DNA from: Phycisphaerae bacterium
GTDB taxonomy: Bacteria; Planctomycetota; Phycisphaerae; UBA1845
DNA: 64,000 bases
NCBI GenBank assembly: GCA_029260165.1
Contig: JAJDDT010000084.1
Coordinates: 1-64,000 of the forward strand
Direction of reading: 5' to 3'
Both the position numbers and the translations under genes were made by a program. Below are positions 52,129 through 60,176 of the stretch, piece after piece. Below the pieces are notes generated by a model that had not been told where the DNA came from, did no database searches, and saw only the letters and a program-made list of their open reading frames with translations. Positions within the stretch are counted from its first letter, which is position 1. Each line of letters begins with the position of its first letter.

Positions 52129-55100
52129 TTATGGTGATGGTGGTGGCGGCCAATGACTTCGTTTGGTGTGGTAGTACCGTAGTTTTTTGCGGGCATCGTC
52201 GACTTTTGAGATGAGTTTGCTGACACTCGGGGTAACGTCGTTTCCATCGTTGAAGTCGTCGAGTTTGTCCGATTTTCGGAGCTTCACTTCCCGGCGCCAT
52301 TGTTCGGCCTCACGTTCCGCTTCCTGGGGTTCGGTTTCCTGCGCGGCGTCCTCGGCGTTGTTAATGGCGAGCAGCATGTCGCGCAGGATGTTCATGTAAT
52401 TTTGTCCCTTTTCGATCCGGGCGGTGATATCGACCAGCAACGAATGGGTTTCGTTGAATGTTTCGCGCAGGGCGGTGTTGAGCGGTGTACTTCCGAATGA
52501 GAAAGCTCCGAGCTTGCTGACGGAAGCGGTTTCTCGGCGGGCGTCGTGGGAAACGACGGTTCTCCACGACGGATGCCACTGAGCGGGGTCGAGGATCGTG
52601 CTGGGCCAGACGAGATTGGCCGGGACCGGTTGCGCGTCGGTGATGGCCTGCTGATGGGCGGGGGTCGTTTTTGCCGTTTCGACCATGGCGGCGATGAGTT
52701 TTTCACCCGCTGCTTCAAGACGATCCTTGTGGTGGAGGATTTTGCCGTAGATGTTTTCGACGTCGGCGCGGATGTCCCACCATCCGACGGATTGGCCGTT
52801 CTTGAGGAAGATGCCTCGTTTCCAGGGCAATCCCGGTGGACTGCCACGGGATATCCACCTGGGTTTCATCTGCTTTTTGTAGCCGACGATGGTGACCTCC
52901 GCCTCGAAGACGATACCAAGATAGTAAAGTTGGTATTCGAGACCGCCGGTGCCGTCGTCGACGGGATCCCACCTGCATTTCATTTCGACGCCGGTCTTGA
53001 TGCGTGGGTTTGCCGAGAGAACATTTTCGTGGAGCAGGATGAGGCTGATTCCTGCTTCAAATTTTCCTGTAGCGCCGAACCACGCGCTGTTGCCCTGCAT
53101 TTTGTGCCCGGGACGCTGGGTTTCCCAGGATTTTTCCCAATCGACCGAGAGCGTCAGGCGAAGGTAGAGGACGAGTTCGAACTTGATGAGCAGGAGGTGC
53201 CATCTCGCTCCGAGATTGAAGATGAGGGAGACGCGGGCGACCATGATGTTGGCGTCGAGTTGTCGCCAGAAGAAGGCGCGGCGGTCGCGGTACTCTTTCC
53301 AGCCCCATCGGTAGTTGAATGCGCCTTCCATGAATCCCACTTCAAATGAGAAGGAGAAACCGAAGGCGGGGACCATGTCGATCCAGCTTTTGATCGCGTC
53401 GAACGACATCCAAAGGGCGGCGATTGCGGCGGCGACGTCGCGGACGCCGTCGAACTGGTCGTCTGGTTTTCCGTTACGCAACAGCTGGACGTTGACACGC
53501 TCGCGGAAGGCTTTCGGGATGAAGAACTGGGACCATTTTTGTGCTTCGTCGAGGGCGTCCTCTGCTTCGTCGGACTGGCCTTTTTCGAACTGTTCGCTGG
53601 GTGCGGAGCCTGAATCGCCGGATTCCCATGATTGGCCTATGCGCTTGCTGGACGCGCCGAATTTGAGCGGGTGGAAGACGAACGAGGTTTCCTTTTCGGT
53701 GAACTGCCTCGGCGGTTGGCTTGAGGCTTTGTATTTGGTTTTCAGAATGTCTGCGGCGACGGCGTCCTCGTCTCGCAAGCCTTTGTTGGTTGAGCGAACC
53801 GAGGAGCTGAGGTCGATTTGTTCGCCGGAGCGGTAATCGACTTCGATATCCCCGGAGTAGGCATGGGCGGCGTCGCTGCCGTATTGTTTGGAGACGTCGG
53901 TGGTGGTGTCGCTCCACGACCAGCCCTCGTCCTCGACGCTGCCCTCGTTGCCGGTTCCCTTGGCTTTCATATTTCCTTCTTTGTCGAGGAAATCGCCAGC
54001 CAATCCACCGGAGATGCCGGGCATGGGTTTGAGTTCCCAGTGGAGGCAATATTCATCGGACGGGTAGACGTCGATGAAGGCTTTGAGGGCGGGAGTCGGC
54101 TCGTCATCGGCGCGGGCCTGGTCCATGACGTCCTGGTCGGCGGTTGCGTCCTGGTACCCCTGGACGCTGCCCTCTTCGTCCTCGACGACTGGCGGAAGGG
54201 CTGCCCCGCAGGTCAGCAGTTGCACCTGATAGCGACGGATGGGTGGACCTTTTTGGAAAGCGTTGTGGATAATCGCCCACAGGTCGCGAAACGGGATATG
54301 GCGTTTGGCCAGGTCCGCTTTTCCGGATTTGCGTTTTTTGTTTTGGCGTTCTCTGTATTCTGCGAAGGTTTCATCGTCGTCCCCGGACCAGTCCTCCGAT
54401 TGAACCAGTTTCCAGGGAGGTTGAAAAACTTCGGATTCGAGAAGGATTTCGGTGGCTTCTGCTTTTGCGCGGACGTCTTCGGGTGAGAGTGTTTTTTCCG
54501 GTAACGGGGTCCATTGGCCATTCCTGGACAGCTCGAAAATGGCGAGGATGGGGTGCTTGCGTGTTTCGCCGAAATATTCCTGGTCGAATTCGCACCAATA
54601 CCGGTAGTCCTCGGCTCCGGTGTCGACTTCGAACCCGACGACGGTTCCATGGAATTGTTTGTCACCGCTTTCGACTTTGTGATCGCCCTTGAACTGGGCG
54701 ATCATTTCGATGGATCCGCCATTGGGGACCAGATGCGGGTCGATGGGCACGCCGGTGACGATTTCCCAATCGCCGCCTTTCTGGAGCGGGCTGACGTTTT
54801 GCGTGTCTGCCGGCGGACCTTGCGGGAGTTGGGGTCTGTCGCCACGCGAGGTATCCGGAACCGGGGCTGCGTTGGGATTGTCGGCGGTGTTGACGTCGGC
54901 GGGTCTGTTCGCAGCGGGGACATCACGCAGGACTTCAAACCGCCCTTCCGTGACGCGGCTTGCGGGTTGTTTTTCCGCGAGCGTGCCGTGGTTTTCGATG
55001 ACGACCAGTCGGTGAAGATTGCAGGGTGTCAGGATGGGTGCGAGTTGGGTGCCGAGAGGACATGGCTGAACGGGTGAGTCTGTTGCGGAGGTTGGGTCGT

Positions 55101-56511
55101 GCTTGACGCGGACGCGGATGACGTTGTGTTTGGGATGATTCCCGGGGGTGTTTTCAACGTCTTCGGAATCCGTTTGGCAACCACCGACACCCGTGACGCG
55201 GATGTCCTGGAGCCAGGGTTTGTCCTTGTCAGGCTCGGTGGTCTTGTCGCCGGTGCCGTAGGTCAGCTCAACCTCGACGGGGACGTCGGGCGGTGTTGCA
55301 CCGTCGGCTGTTTTTTCGAGGGTGACGAAATAGGCTTTTCCACCGAATGACGAGCTTTCGATCTTGGCGTAGACATCTTTGTTCCAGCCATTGGAGAGCG
55401 TGAGGTTTAGCGTGATTTTTGCTTTTTCGTCGTACTGCTCTTCGGCCGGCGTGTAGGGTTGGTCCTCCTTGAACCGGACGCTCGGAACGCGTTCGACGTC
55501 AACGCTCAGATAGCTGTGCTTTGGGTCCGTTTTGCAGTTTCCGCCTGCCTGGGATTGCAATTTGATCGAGCCGAATCGTCGGTCGCTCTTGTTCAGCGTC
55601 AGCGGAAACGGCGCGGGTTGTTTTTCGCCGGCGGGGACGGTGAATTTCGGAAAGGGCTGCTCGATGAGCGGGGACGATATTTCAAACGTGCACCCGAATG
55701 GTCTTGGTGCGGGCGAATCCAGCTTGACGCAGAGGCGAATGGTGTCGCCGGGGAAGAGCGGTGTTTCGGGATCGTAGTGCCAGAAAAGGCGGTCCTTGGT
55801 GCCCATTCTTTCCTTGCGTTTGATGGGCATTTTTTCGTAGTCGAAACTGACGACGGGGATTGGCTTGACGTCGATGTCGAGCTTGTCCTTGCCGTCAAGG
55901 TTGCAGCGGTAGATTGGTTTGAGCGTGATTTTCTGTTTGGTGGTTGTGCCGATTGCTCGGCCACGTTCGACGCTTCTCGCGAAGTAGACCTCGGTGTCTG
56001 CGTAGACGGCATTCTCGTCGCTGACGGTGACGCGGTATGGTTTTTCAAAGTTGGGACACGACAGTTCGTAGATCAGGAGCTTGTCGCCACACTTCTTGTC
56101 GAACTGGACCCGGACGATGACGCTTTCTTTTTCGTGGTAGGGTCCCTGGGGTCGAATGGCGGTGTTGTTTGACGCGGGAAAATAGATGTTGGGTGCTGCG
56201 TGGATCGTGATCGGGGCGCCGGGGACGGGGTTGCCCACATTTCTTTTGGCTTTGATCGCGATTGACTCGTTGGTCATTTCGTTTGTCGCGCGCAGCGTTG
56301 TCCAACAGCAATCGACACCGGGGTCGAACGTGAAAACCGTTTTCTTTTTGTCGAAACCGTCGAATTTCAGGGTGACTTTGCACTTCTTTCCCGGAGCGGG
56401 CGCAATCGTGCAGCTTAGATTCACCTCTTCGCCGATTTCGTATTGCGTCTTGTCGGTTTCGACGCGAATCGTGGCGGCGTTGACAGGATGGACGCGGTTT
56501 CGACGTGGCAT
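52129..56511 (-). CDS. 1460-residue unrecognised protein, candidate T6SS cargo
   Basis: No family is recognised. Residues 1-480 look like four or more Ig-like beta-sandwich repeats of about 110 residues (for example TYQIG-like starts at TQYEIGEEVNLSC, FWHYDPETPLFPGDTIRLCV). Residues 480-720 contain PCPLGTQLAPILTPCNLHRLVVIENHG and a Pro/Asn/Ala-rich linker. Residues about 1030-1240 are rich in Trp, Phe and alternating hydrophobic residues (FGFSFSFEVGFMEGAFNYRWGW), suggesting a membrane-active or beta-rich domain. The rest is helical and charged. Position after VgrG, DUF4123 and the small protein is where effectors usually lie. Confidence 0.65.
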   Translation of the reverse strand: MPRRNRVHPVNAATIRVETDKTQYEIGEEVNLSCTIAPAPGKKCKVTLKFDGFDKKKTVFTFDPGVDCCWTTLRATNEMTNESIAIKAKRNVGNPVPGAPITIHAAPNIYFPASNNTAIRPQGPYHEKESVIVRVQFDKKCGDKLLIYELSCPNFEKPYRVTVSDENAVYADTEVYFARSVERGRAIGTTTKQKITLKPIYRCNLDGKDKLDIDVKPIPVVSFDYEKMPIKRKERMGTKDRLFWHYDPETPLFPGDTIRLCVKLDSPAPRPFGCTFEISSPLIEQPFPKFTVPAGEKQPAPFPLTLNKSDRRFGSIKLQSQAGGNCKTDPKHSYLSVDVERVPSVRFKEDQPYTPAEEQYDEKAKITLNLTLSNGWNKDVYAKIESSSFGGKAYFVTLEKTADGATPPDVPVEVELTYGTGDKTTEPDKDKPWLQDIRVTGVGGCQTDSEDVENTPGNHPKHNVIRVRVKHDPTSATDSPVQPCPLGTQLAPILTPCNLHRLVVIENHGTLAEKQPASRVTEGRFEVLRDVPAANRPADVNTADNPNAAPVPDTSRGDRPQLPQGPPADTQNVSPLQKGGDWEIVTGVPIDPHLVPNGGSIEMIAQFKGDHKVESGDKQFHGTVVGFEVDTGAEDYRYWCEFDQEYFGETRKHPILAIFELSRNGQWTPLPEKTLSPEDVRAKAEATEILLESEVFQPPWKLVQSEDWSGDDDETFAEYRERQNKKRKSGKADLAKRHIPFRDLWAIIHNAFQKGPPIRRYQVQLLTCGAALPPVVEDEEGSVQGYQDATADQDVMDQARADDEPTPALKAFIDVYPSDEYCLHWELKPMPGISGGLAGDFLDKEGNMKAKGTGNEGSVEDEGWSWSDTTTDVSKQYGSDAAHAYSGDIEVDYRSGEQIDLSSSVRSTNKGLRDEDAVAADILKTKYKASSQPPRQFTEKETSFVFHPLKFGASSKRIGQSWESGDSGSAPSEQFEKGQSDEAEDALDEAQKWSQFFIPKAFRERVNVQLLRNGKPDDQFDGVRDVAAAIAALWMSFDAIKSWIDMVPAFGFSFSFEVGFMEGAFNYRWGWKEYRDRRAFFWRQLDANIMVARVSLIFNLGARWHLLLIKFELVLYLRLTLSVDWEKSWETQRPGHKMQGNSAWFGATGKFEAGISLILLHENVLSANPRIKTGVEMKCRWDPVDDGTGGLEYQLYYLGIVFEAEVTIVGYKKQMKPRWISRGSPPGLPWKRGIFLKNGQSVGWWDIRADVENIYGKILHHKDRLEAAGEKLIAAMVETAKTTPAHQQAITDAQPVPANLVWPSTILDPAQWHPSWRTVVSHDARRETASVSKLGAFSFGSTPLNTALRETFNETHSLLVDITARIEKGQNYMNILRDMLLAINNAEDAAQETEPQEAEREAEQWRREVKLRKSDKLDDFNDGNDVTPSVSKLISKVDDARKKLRYYHTKRSHWPPPPSP

Positions 56512-56514
56512 GGG

Positions 56515-56898
56515 TTAGCCTTGTTTCCTTTTCAATTTGCGTTTGAATTCCGCTTCCTGAGCAGCGGATGCGTTGATGGCGAGTTGACGTAACCTGACAT
56601 CGGCGTCAGCGTTGGCTGACAAGGCTCGCGTCGCCCACGGCAGTTTGGGCGAGGTGTCGAAGTTGTCGCCCCACGCAAACATCATGTCGATGAACTGCTC
56701 GACGTGTGCTGCCATTGTCAGCCCGTAAATCTTACCTTTCTTCATCCCTCGGTGGACACGGCGGCGAAGCGCTTCCTCGCCCATTTGCCCGCATTCATCG
56801 GGGTATCGCTGGAAGAACGACTTGACGAACCGGTCCTCGCCGCTCTTTCGGCTATACTCGGTCAAGACCTCCCATTGTTCCTCTCGTATGATCAGCAT
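56515..56898 (-). CDS. Small VgrG-associated protein
   Basis: ATG 56898 gives 127 residues and lies 19 bases after the DUF4123 stop. The upstream start at 56955 would overlap that gene. The chain MLIIREEQWEVLTEYSRKSGEDRFVKSFFQ resembles short proteins found next to VgrG and DUF4123 genes in many T6SS loci. Its function is unknown. It is helical, with a KRKLKRKQG basic tail. The 1460-residue gene follows after 3 bases. Confidence 0.65.
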   Translation of the reverse strand: MLIIREEQWEVLTEYSRKSGEDRFVKSFFQRYPDECGQMGEEALRRRVHRGMKKGKIYGLTMAAHVEQFIDMMFAWGDNFDTSPKLPWATRALSANADADVRLRQLAINASAAQEAEFKRKLKRKQG

Positions 56899-56917
56899 GG
56901 TTTTTTCGCTTTGCGGT

Positions 56918-57469
56918 TCAGGCGGCGGCCTCGCCAAATCGACATTCCTCGACACGCGGCTTGTACTTGTCCGGACTGATTCGAAGCAGCATCCGGGCGT
57001 CGTCTGCCTCCATCGCGTAGAACGCGACAGGCCCGAAAACGTGCGCCATCTCCTCCTGGTTGCAGGTTGGCAAATAAACCTGAAAAACGCGTGGGTCGTA
57101 GTATCTGAAATAGAGCGGCTTGCCTTTGGAACTGCGGACCATCAGGAAGGTTCGGAAGTGCTTGCGCAGTTTTCGGAATTCAAATCCCGACCGAACGCCG
57201 AGGAAAATTCCCCAATGGTTGCCCCAACCGTTTTCGAGGGTCCATGTCAGAAAGGCGCTGTCTTTTTGCAATCGTGCGAGGTATGGGGCTGCGTCGGCGT
57301 GATCGGGTTCGAGGTTTCCGCTGAACAGGCAACAGTGTTCGACCTTGTGCCTTGCAAGCGCGTTTAGCAGACCCGGAACCGAGGCGCCATCGAAGATGGT
57401 GTACAAATCCAACGCGGAATCGCTGAAAAGTTGCTCGCTGATGGTTTGAATCGTCGCGTCGTTGTTCAT
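56918..57469 (-). CDS. DUF4123 T6SS effector adaptor
   Basis: ATG 57469 gives 183 residues. The family signatures are LYTIFDGASVPGLL, CCLFSGNLEP, AAPYLARLQKDS, GWGNHWGIFLGVRS, KHFRTFLMV and FRYYDPRVFQVYLP with FGPVAFYAME. DUF4123 proteins (Tap-1/TEC type) load specific effectors onto VgrG. It sits directly after vgrG (37 bases) and before the small protein and the giant protein, the expected order for an adaptor and its cargo. The long open frame upstream to 57775 is the vgrG shadow. Confidence 0.9.
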   Translation of the reverse strand: MNNDATIQTISEQLFSDSALDLYTIFDGASVPGLLNALARHKVEHCCLFSGNLEPDHADAAPYLARLQKDSAFLTWTLENGWGNHWGIFLGVRSGFEFRKLRKHFRTFLMVRSSKGKPLYFRYYDPRVFQVYLPTCNQEEMAHVFGPVAFYAMEADDARMLLRISPDKYKPRVEECRFGEAAA

Positions 57470-57506
57470 GGTTCCGCCCTGCTGTCTGCCAATTTCGAAG
57501 ATTGGC

Positions 57507-60074
57507 CTACTGCCCTCCACTGTCTGATTGGTCGTCAGACTGCTGTTCCTGTTTCTTTTTTGCTTCCTCGCACTTTTCGCAGAAGGGTTCGCCGACTTCG
57601 GCGGCTTGCACAAGTGCGCGTGCCTGCGGCGATTGAACCTTGTAGGTCGGTCGCTCGAATTCGTCCTTGCCCGGGTCGGATTTGTCCGCGACCGATGGTT
57701 CCTCCGGTGGATCAGGCTCGACGGGTGGCAACGGTGCGACGGGTGAACAGCCTGAACCGGAACCGGCTGCTCCACCGCTGTTGATCATGACCATGGTGCC
57801 CTTGATCGAAACGCCGGCGGGACCGATGTCGATGAAATTTCCCCCAACGACCAGCGAGATCTGCACGCCTGCCTCGATGATCACCTTCATGCCGGCTTTG
57901 ATGTGCACTTCCATGCCCGACTCAGCCGCGATGTTCTGACCGGATTTGAGGTGGACGTCACTGCCTGCTTCGGCGGTCATGGATCCACCGACAAGGGTGT
58001 TGAAATCGCCACCGACTTCGAGGCCCTTTTCGCCTCCGACCATGATGCCGAGATCACCCTCGACTGTCTGGCCTGCGTTGCCTGCGACCTTGTCGGCGCG
58101 GTCACCGTCGATGGTCAGATTTGTGTTGCCTTCAACCTGCTCGAGGAAATCGCCCTTGACCTTAGCGTGTTTGTCTTTGGCAACCTCCTCGCGCTGATCC
58201 GCGCAAACGATCAGATGTCGGCTGGCCCCGATCCATTCCTTGCTGATGTTCTTGACGCGTACGTCGTGGTCTTTTTGTGCCTGGACGAAAAGCTGCTCGC
58301 AGCCCTTGTTGTCCTCGAATCTTATTTCGTTGTTTCCACCACCGCCCTTGCTGCTGTTGGTGCGGATGACGCTCTTGGTCTTTTCCGCGGGCAACGGGTA
58401 TGGCGGGGGATGTTGCCCGTTGTAGACGCAGCCGGTGATGATCGGCCTGTCCGGATCGCCTTCGAGAAAATCGACGATCACCTCGTGGCCCACGCGCGGC
58501 AGGAAAAACATGCCGTAACCACCACCGGCCCATCCCTGGGCAACGCGGATCCAGCAGGAGGCGTGCTCGTCGGGTTTTCCGAGGCGGTCCCAGTGGAACA
58601 GCACTTTCACGCGACCGTGCACGTCGGTGTAAATCTCTTCTCCGGAAGGCCCCACAACGATGGCGGTTTGTGATCCGCGCATGACAGGCCAGGGCGTGAC
58701 GCGGGGCGGACGGAATTCGGTATCAGCCGCAATGCATTCAAACCGACAGCCGTACATGGGTCTTGAAGCGTCGGATGCTGAACCGCTTGGTTCGTCGTCC
58801 AGCAGATTGGGTATGGTCAACCCCTGCATCGGGTCGCCACCGAGTGCGACTGCGATGGCACCGAGGTCCCGGGATACCTGACCGGCGTGGAAAAGCCAGT
58901 GCGTCAGTTCCCGGCGCGCAGTCGGATCGCCCGATGCGACACCGTTTGCGATGCGCAGCAATGCGTCGGCCATCTTTCGCACGTTCTCGTTGTCATCGCG
59001 TTGTGCGGTGCGAATCGACTGCTGCGAGGCTGCGTCGAGAATGCTCAGGTTTTGGGAGGCCCCCTCGCTCATTGCACCGCCGCTTTGGTGACCTTCGTGG
59101 GTGACTTTGGTAATCAGGTATTCACTGTTTCGCGTGGCGGAAGGATGTTCGATCAGCTCGAAGGTCTTGCCCGGTGCCAATCTCTGGCAATTGCTTTGGC
59201 CCACGCCGACGACGCGCTGTGCCTGAAATTCCTCCAGCCTCTTGCCCGCGTAGGTGGTCCCGTCTCCTTTGGTCCTGTATTCACCGGGGTAGTCGTAGAA
59301 TTCCAGATTCTTGTCCCGCGCGGCCTGGGATTGAGCTTCCAGGTTGAGTTCCGGCTTTTCCAGATCGAAGTCGTTCAGGGTGACGGCACCGGGACGGATC
59401 GATTGTCCCAACCGAAACCGATTGACATGGTCGTCGTCGCCGACGTTCAGGCCCGAAGCCGAATGAAACGGCAGCTTTGAGGTTCCCGTGATCGCGGTGT
59501 AATCACCCGTACTTGTTCCGGTTTGGAAGACGTGACTGTCTTTGGTGTGTTCAAAGAACCACCATGCGCCCTCTTCTTCAAGCAACCTGGCTACGAAGTT
59601 GTAATCCGTTTCGCGGTACTGGACACAATATTCACGTTTCTGCGTGGAAATTTCCGCAAGCTTGAACCGGTCGTTCGCAATGCCGGCCTCGGTAAAAACT
59701 TCGGTGATGATCTCGTTGACCGTTTTGTCCTGGAAAATGCGGTTGTTGTAACGATGCGTCAGTAGCCAAAGCTCGGGAACCAGTTCAATACGATAGTAGG
59801 TGTATTCCGGTCCCTGGCTGACCATCTCGAACCGGCTCACGACACCGTGGAACCATCGCGTGTCGTTTATCGAATTGGCGGTAATGCAGGCGGATTTTCC
59901 GACGATCGTATCGAGACTGACATCACCATCGAGAGAAGCCACCTCGATTTCAAAGCGGTAGAGCTGGGACAAGCCCTCGGACCCCTTGTAGCGCAGCACG
60001 ACGAAATCGGAAACGACCTTGCCGTCGATCATCAACGCGATCTGCGCCTGACTGATATCACGCTGCATAGCCAT
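57507..60074 (-). CDS. vgrG: T6SS spike protein VgrG
   Basis: The 855-residue protein has the gp27-like domain (residues 1-330; YRFEIEVAS, QYRETDYNFVARLLEEEGAWWFF), then an unusual 100-residue helical insertion (about 335-438), the gp5-like OB-fold (about 440-560; TDVHGRVKVLFHWDRLG, RVGHEVIVDFLEGDPDRPI), and a repeat-rich beta-helix needle (about 600-760). It ends in a 90-residue Pro/Glu tail with a FCEKCEEAKKK pair. VgrG trimers form the puncturing spike. The next genes are the DUF4123 adaptor and the candidate cargo. Confidence 0.93.
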   Translation of the reverse strand: MAMQRDISQAQIALMIDGKVVSDFVVLRYKGSEGLSQLYRFEIEVASLDGDVSLDTIVGKSACITANSINDTRWFHGVVSRFEMVSQGPEYTYYRIELVPELWLLTHRYNNRIFQDKTVNEIITEVFTEAGIANDRFKLAEISTQKREYCVQYRETDYNFVARLLEEEGAWWFFEHTKDSHVFQTGTSTGDYTAITGTSKLPFHSASGLNVGDDDHVNRFRLGQSIRPGAVTLNDFDLEKPELNLEAQSQAARDKNLEFYDYPGEYRTKGDGTTYAGKRLEEFQAQRVVGVGQSNCQRLAPGKTFELIEHPSATRNSEYLITKVTHEGHQSGGAMSEGASQNLSILDAASQQSIRTAQRDDNENVRKMADALLRIANGVASGDPTARRELTHWLFHAGQVSRDLGAIAVALGGDPMQGLTIPNLLDDEPSGSASDASRPMYGCRFECIAADTEFRPPRVTPWPVMRGSQTAIVVGPSGEEIYTDVHGRVKVLFHWDRLGKPDEHASCWIRVAQGWAGGGYGMFFLPRVGHEVIVDFLEGDPDRPIITGCVYNGQHPPPYPLPAEKTKSVIRTNSSKGGGGNNEIRFEDNKGCEQLFVQAQKDHDVRVKNISKEWIGASRHLIVCADQREEVAKDKHAKVKGDFLEQVEGNTNLTIDGDRADKVAGNAGQTVEGDLGIMVGGEKGLEVGGDFNTLVGGSMTAEAGSDVHLKSGQNIAAESGMEVHIKAGMKVIIEAGVQISLVVGGNFIDIGPAGVSIKGTMVMINSGGAAGSGSGCSPVAPLPPVEPDPPEEPSVADKSDPGKDEFERPTYKVQSPQARALVQAAEVGEPFCEKCEEAKKKQEQQSDDQSDSGGQ

Positions 60075-60176
60075 GCGAATCAGAACTCCGGTTGCGCGGC
60101 TGGGGTGAATCGGTGTTCACCTGTGACTGCTCGTTCGGACACAATTGCTCCCTTGCTCAAGACGTCTGATCTCCGT

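Noticed and set aside
52546-54486. Plus-strand frames of 222-267 codons inside the 1460-residue gene
   Set aside because: They are antisense to a long continuous frame, rich in Gly/Val/Asp/Phe, and have no recognisable domain or ribosome-binding site.
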